Below, piece after piece: positions 6,051 to 7,467 of a stretch of 7,467 nucleotides of DNA. Where the stretch lies: positions 1 to 7,467 of the forward strand of contig CANBWF010000066.1 in assembly GCA_947373075.1 (NCBI GenBank), read 5' to 3'. The stretch is from Actinomycetota bacterium (GTDB lineage Bacteria; Actinomycetota; Actinomycetes; S36-B12; UBA5976). A program made the translations under genes and the position numbers. Each line of letters opens with the position of its first letter. Within the stretch, counting starts at the first letter, position 1. Under the pieces are notes generated by a model, which saw only the letters and a list, made by a program, of their open reading frames with translations, was not told where the DNA came from and made no database searches.

Positions 6051-6824
6051 TCAGGGGCCACCCTGGCTATGTACGCCACCGTCAACGTGAATGATCTCAC
6101 CTGTGGTTGCTGGGAACCAATCTGAGAACAACGCAACACACGCCTTAGCTGTTGGCACGGTATCGCTAGTGTCCCAACCAAGTGGAGCGCGCTTTTGCCA
6201 TAGCGCCTCGAAGTCTTCAAAACCTGGAATGCCATTTGCTGCAGTGGTCTGTAGCGGACCAGCAGCCACCAAGTTAACCCGGTGACCCTTAGGCCCAAGT
6301 TCACGTGCCAAGTAGCGAGTAGTCGCCTCAAGCGCTGCTTTAGATACGCCCATCCAGTCGTAGTAAGGCCAAGTAACAGTGGCATCGAAGTCCAGGCCGA
6401 GAATCTGACCACCACGGCCTTCCATCATTGGCAAGCAAGCAACCGCAAGTGATTTAAACGAGAACGCTGAGACTTCCAGAGCAACCTGAACATCTTCCCA
6501 AGGGGTGTTCAGGAAGTTACCGCCCAAAGCAGATGTTGGTGCGAAAGCAATTGAATGTAGAACGCCATCAAGGTGCGGCATGTGCTCGGCCAGTGCGGCT
6601 GGCAAGTTTGCTATATCGTCGTTGTTGGTCACATCAAGTTCAACTAACGCTGGCGGGGCTGGCAACTTAGAAGCCACCCGCTTTGTAATGTTGGCTACGC
6701 GACCATAAGAAGAAAGCACTACGTTCGCGCCTTCTTCTTGAGCGATTTTTGCCACATTGAATGCAATAGACGACTCTTTAAGTACGCCCGTTACCAATAG
6801 ATTTTTGCCGTCAAGAATTCCCAT
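6051..6824 (-). CDS. fabI: NADH-dependent enoyl-ACP reductase, InhA-like FabI
   Basis: This enzyme reduces the trans-2-enoyl-ACP double bond in the last step of each fatty-acid elongation cycle (FAS II, cytoplasm). The 257-residue protein is a short-chain dehydrogenase/reductase of the FabI class. It has a cofactor loop TGVLKESSIAF (12-22), LDVTN (63-67), HSIAFAP (90-96, where Ser91 matches InhA Ser94), catalytic Tyr155 and Lys162 in the Y-x6-K pattern of FabI enzymes, VAAGPLQT (186-193) and the C-terminal SDWFPATTGEIIHVDGG. It resembles mycobacterial InhA closely by eye, especially DFD-x(6)-YDWM and KRAPLGW. The substrate-loop region between VAAGP and RAPLGW is about 10 residues shorter than in InhA, suggesting ordinary-length rather than very long acyl substrates. 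ATG 6824 follows the fabG stop by 7 nt, with only a weak GGAC upstream, so translation is probably coupled to fabG. Confidence 0.94.
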   Translation of the reverse strand: MGILDGKNLLVTGVLKESSIAFNVAKIAQEEGANVVLSSYGRVANITKRVASKLPAPPALVELDVTNNDDIANLPAALAEHMPHLDGVLHSIAFAPTSALGGNFLNTPWEDVQVALEVSAFSFKSLAVACLPMMEGRGGQILGLDFDATVTWPYYDWMGVSKAALEATTRYLARELGPKGHRVNLVAAGPLQTTAANGIPGFEDFEALWQKRAPLGWDTSDTVPTAKACVALFSDWFPATTGEIIHVDGGVHSQGGP

Positions 6825-6831
6825 AGTTGTA

Positions 6832-7467
6832 TTAGTGTCCCATACCTAGTCCGCCATCTACGGGAATGACAGCACCCGTGATGTATCCAGCTGCTGGAGA
6901 TGCCAAGAAAACAGCCACATCTGCGACTTCTTCCGGAGTTGCATAACGACCCAATGGCACATTTCCAACAATTTCATTCTTACGATCTTCCGAGAGTTCA
7001 GCAGTCATGTCCGTGTCAACGAATCCTGGGGCAATGACATTGCTGGTGATTCCGCGTGAGCCAAGTTCACGAGCAAGTGAGCGTGCGGCTCCGACCAAAC
7101 CCGCTTTAGATGCCGAGTAGTTAACCTGACCAGCAGAACCTAAGAGACCTACCACGCTCGACATGAAAATTAAACGTCCAGTGCGGGCCTTCATCATTGA
7201 ACGTGATGCTCGTCGTGCAATGCGAATTGCGCCAACCAAGTTGGTGTTTAGGACATCGTTGATGTCGTCGTCGCTCATGCGCATAATCAAGCCATCACGA
7301 GTGATGCCTGCATTGGCAACCGCTACCTCAACGGGACCCCATGTGGCCTCAATCTGGTCAAAAGCGGCGTCAACACTCGCGGTGTCTGAAACATCGCACT
7401 TGACCACGTGCAGTCCTGGGATCTCATCGCCAGTGCGACTAGTAACAACAACAGTGTCGCCGTTATC
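6832..7467 (-). CDS. fabG: 3-oxoacyl-ACP reductase FabG (MabA-like), N-terminus outside window
   Basis: FabG is the NADPH-dependent reductase that converts 3-oxoacyl-ACP to 3-hydroxyacyl-ACP, two steps before FabI in the elongation cycle. The frame is open to the last base of the window, giving 211 visible residues; the N-terminal TGxxxGIG cofactor motif lies beyond the edge. Visible marks are CDVSD (about 24-28), NAGIT (from 52), SSVVG with catalytic Ser at about 104, and NYSASK with catalytic Tyr117 and Lys121. These are followed by the PGFVDTDM loop, the GYITGAVIPVDGG strand and a terminal GLGMGH that matches the MabA/FabG C-terminus. A GTG at 7407 is not the true start, since typical FabG sequence (TVVVTSR) continues upstream. 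The order fabG then fabI, 7 nt apart, matches the mabA-inhA arrangement of mycobacteria. Confidence 0.94.
   Translation of the reverse strand, partial: DNGDTVVVTSRTGDEIPGLHVVKCDVSDTASVDAAFDQIEATWGPVEVAVANAGITRDGLIMRMSDDDINDVLNTNLVGAIRIARRASRSMMKARTGRLIFMSSVVGLLGSAGQVNYSASKAGLVGAARSLARELGSRGITSNVIAPGFVDTDMTAELSEDRKNEIVGNVPLGRYATPEEVADVAVFLASPAAGYITGAVIPVDGGLGMGH

Noticed and set aside
5978..6415. Minus-strand open frame of 145 codons across the terminator and fabI 3' end
   Set aside because: It runs through a strong terminator and the fabI coding region in another frame; fabI is certain, so this is a shadow.
1..7467. CRISPR arrays, insertion sequences, tRNA or rRNA genes
   Set aside because: No direct repeat series, transposase, terminal repeats or RNA gene structures were seen; nearly all of the window is accounted for by coding genes.

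Overview
The window looks like chromosomal DNA of an actinomycete (Actinomycetota) of moderate GC content with short intergenic gaps. Two things support this. The fatty-acid pair at the right end resembles mycobacterial MabA/InhA more than proteobacterial FabG/FabI: the FabG ends in GMGH and the enoyl reductase carries InhA-style motifs. The oxidase genes also sit beside serB, an association I recall from other actinobacteria. A streamlined aquatic lineage of the acI/Nanopelagicales kind would fit the compactness, but that is inference.

Layout from left to right: (1) the 3' part of serB (+), cut by the window edge; (2) a minus-strand pair, ctaG followed by a small two-helix membrane protein, overlapping each other and convergent with serB; (3) a 116-bp divergent control region with a perfect 6-bp inverted repeat; (4) a tightly packed plus-strand operon of a cupredoxin-like membrane protein, cytochrome oxidase subunit II (ctaC), subunit I (ctaD) and subunit III (ctaE), with 8-nt and 16-nt gene overlaps and a 7-nt gap; (5) about 100 bp with nothing recognisable, then a strong bidirectional hairpin terminator; (6) the minus-strand fabG-fabI pair, with fabG cut by the right edge.

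The central block forms one functional unit. CtaC (CuA) passes electrons to the haem-copper subunit CtaD, CtaE is the accessory subunit, CtaG is expected to help deliver copper, and the cupredoxin-like protein is either an extra copper/electron-transfer subunit or a copper chaperone. The window holds no haem O/A synthase, no bc1 (qcr) genes and no c-type haem motif in subunit II.

The oxidase is the most interesting part. Subunit I keeps every haem and CuB ligand, the D-channel Asp/Asn residues and the HPEVY glutamate/tyrosine. It has Leu where the conserved K-channel lysine should be, a Glu nine residues earlier in the same helix, Gly in place of the Mg-site Asp, and two additional N-terminal membrane helices. 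Together with the cupredoxin companion, this suggests a divergent A-type oxidase whose proton pathway and metal sites differ from the textbook enzyme.
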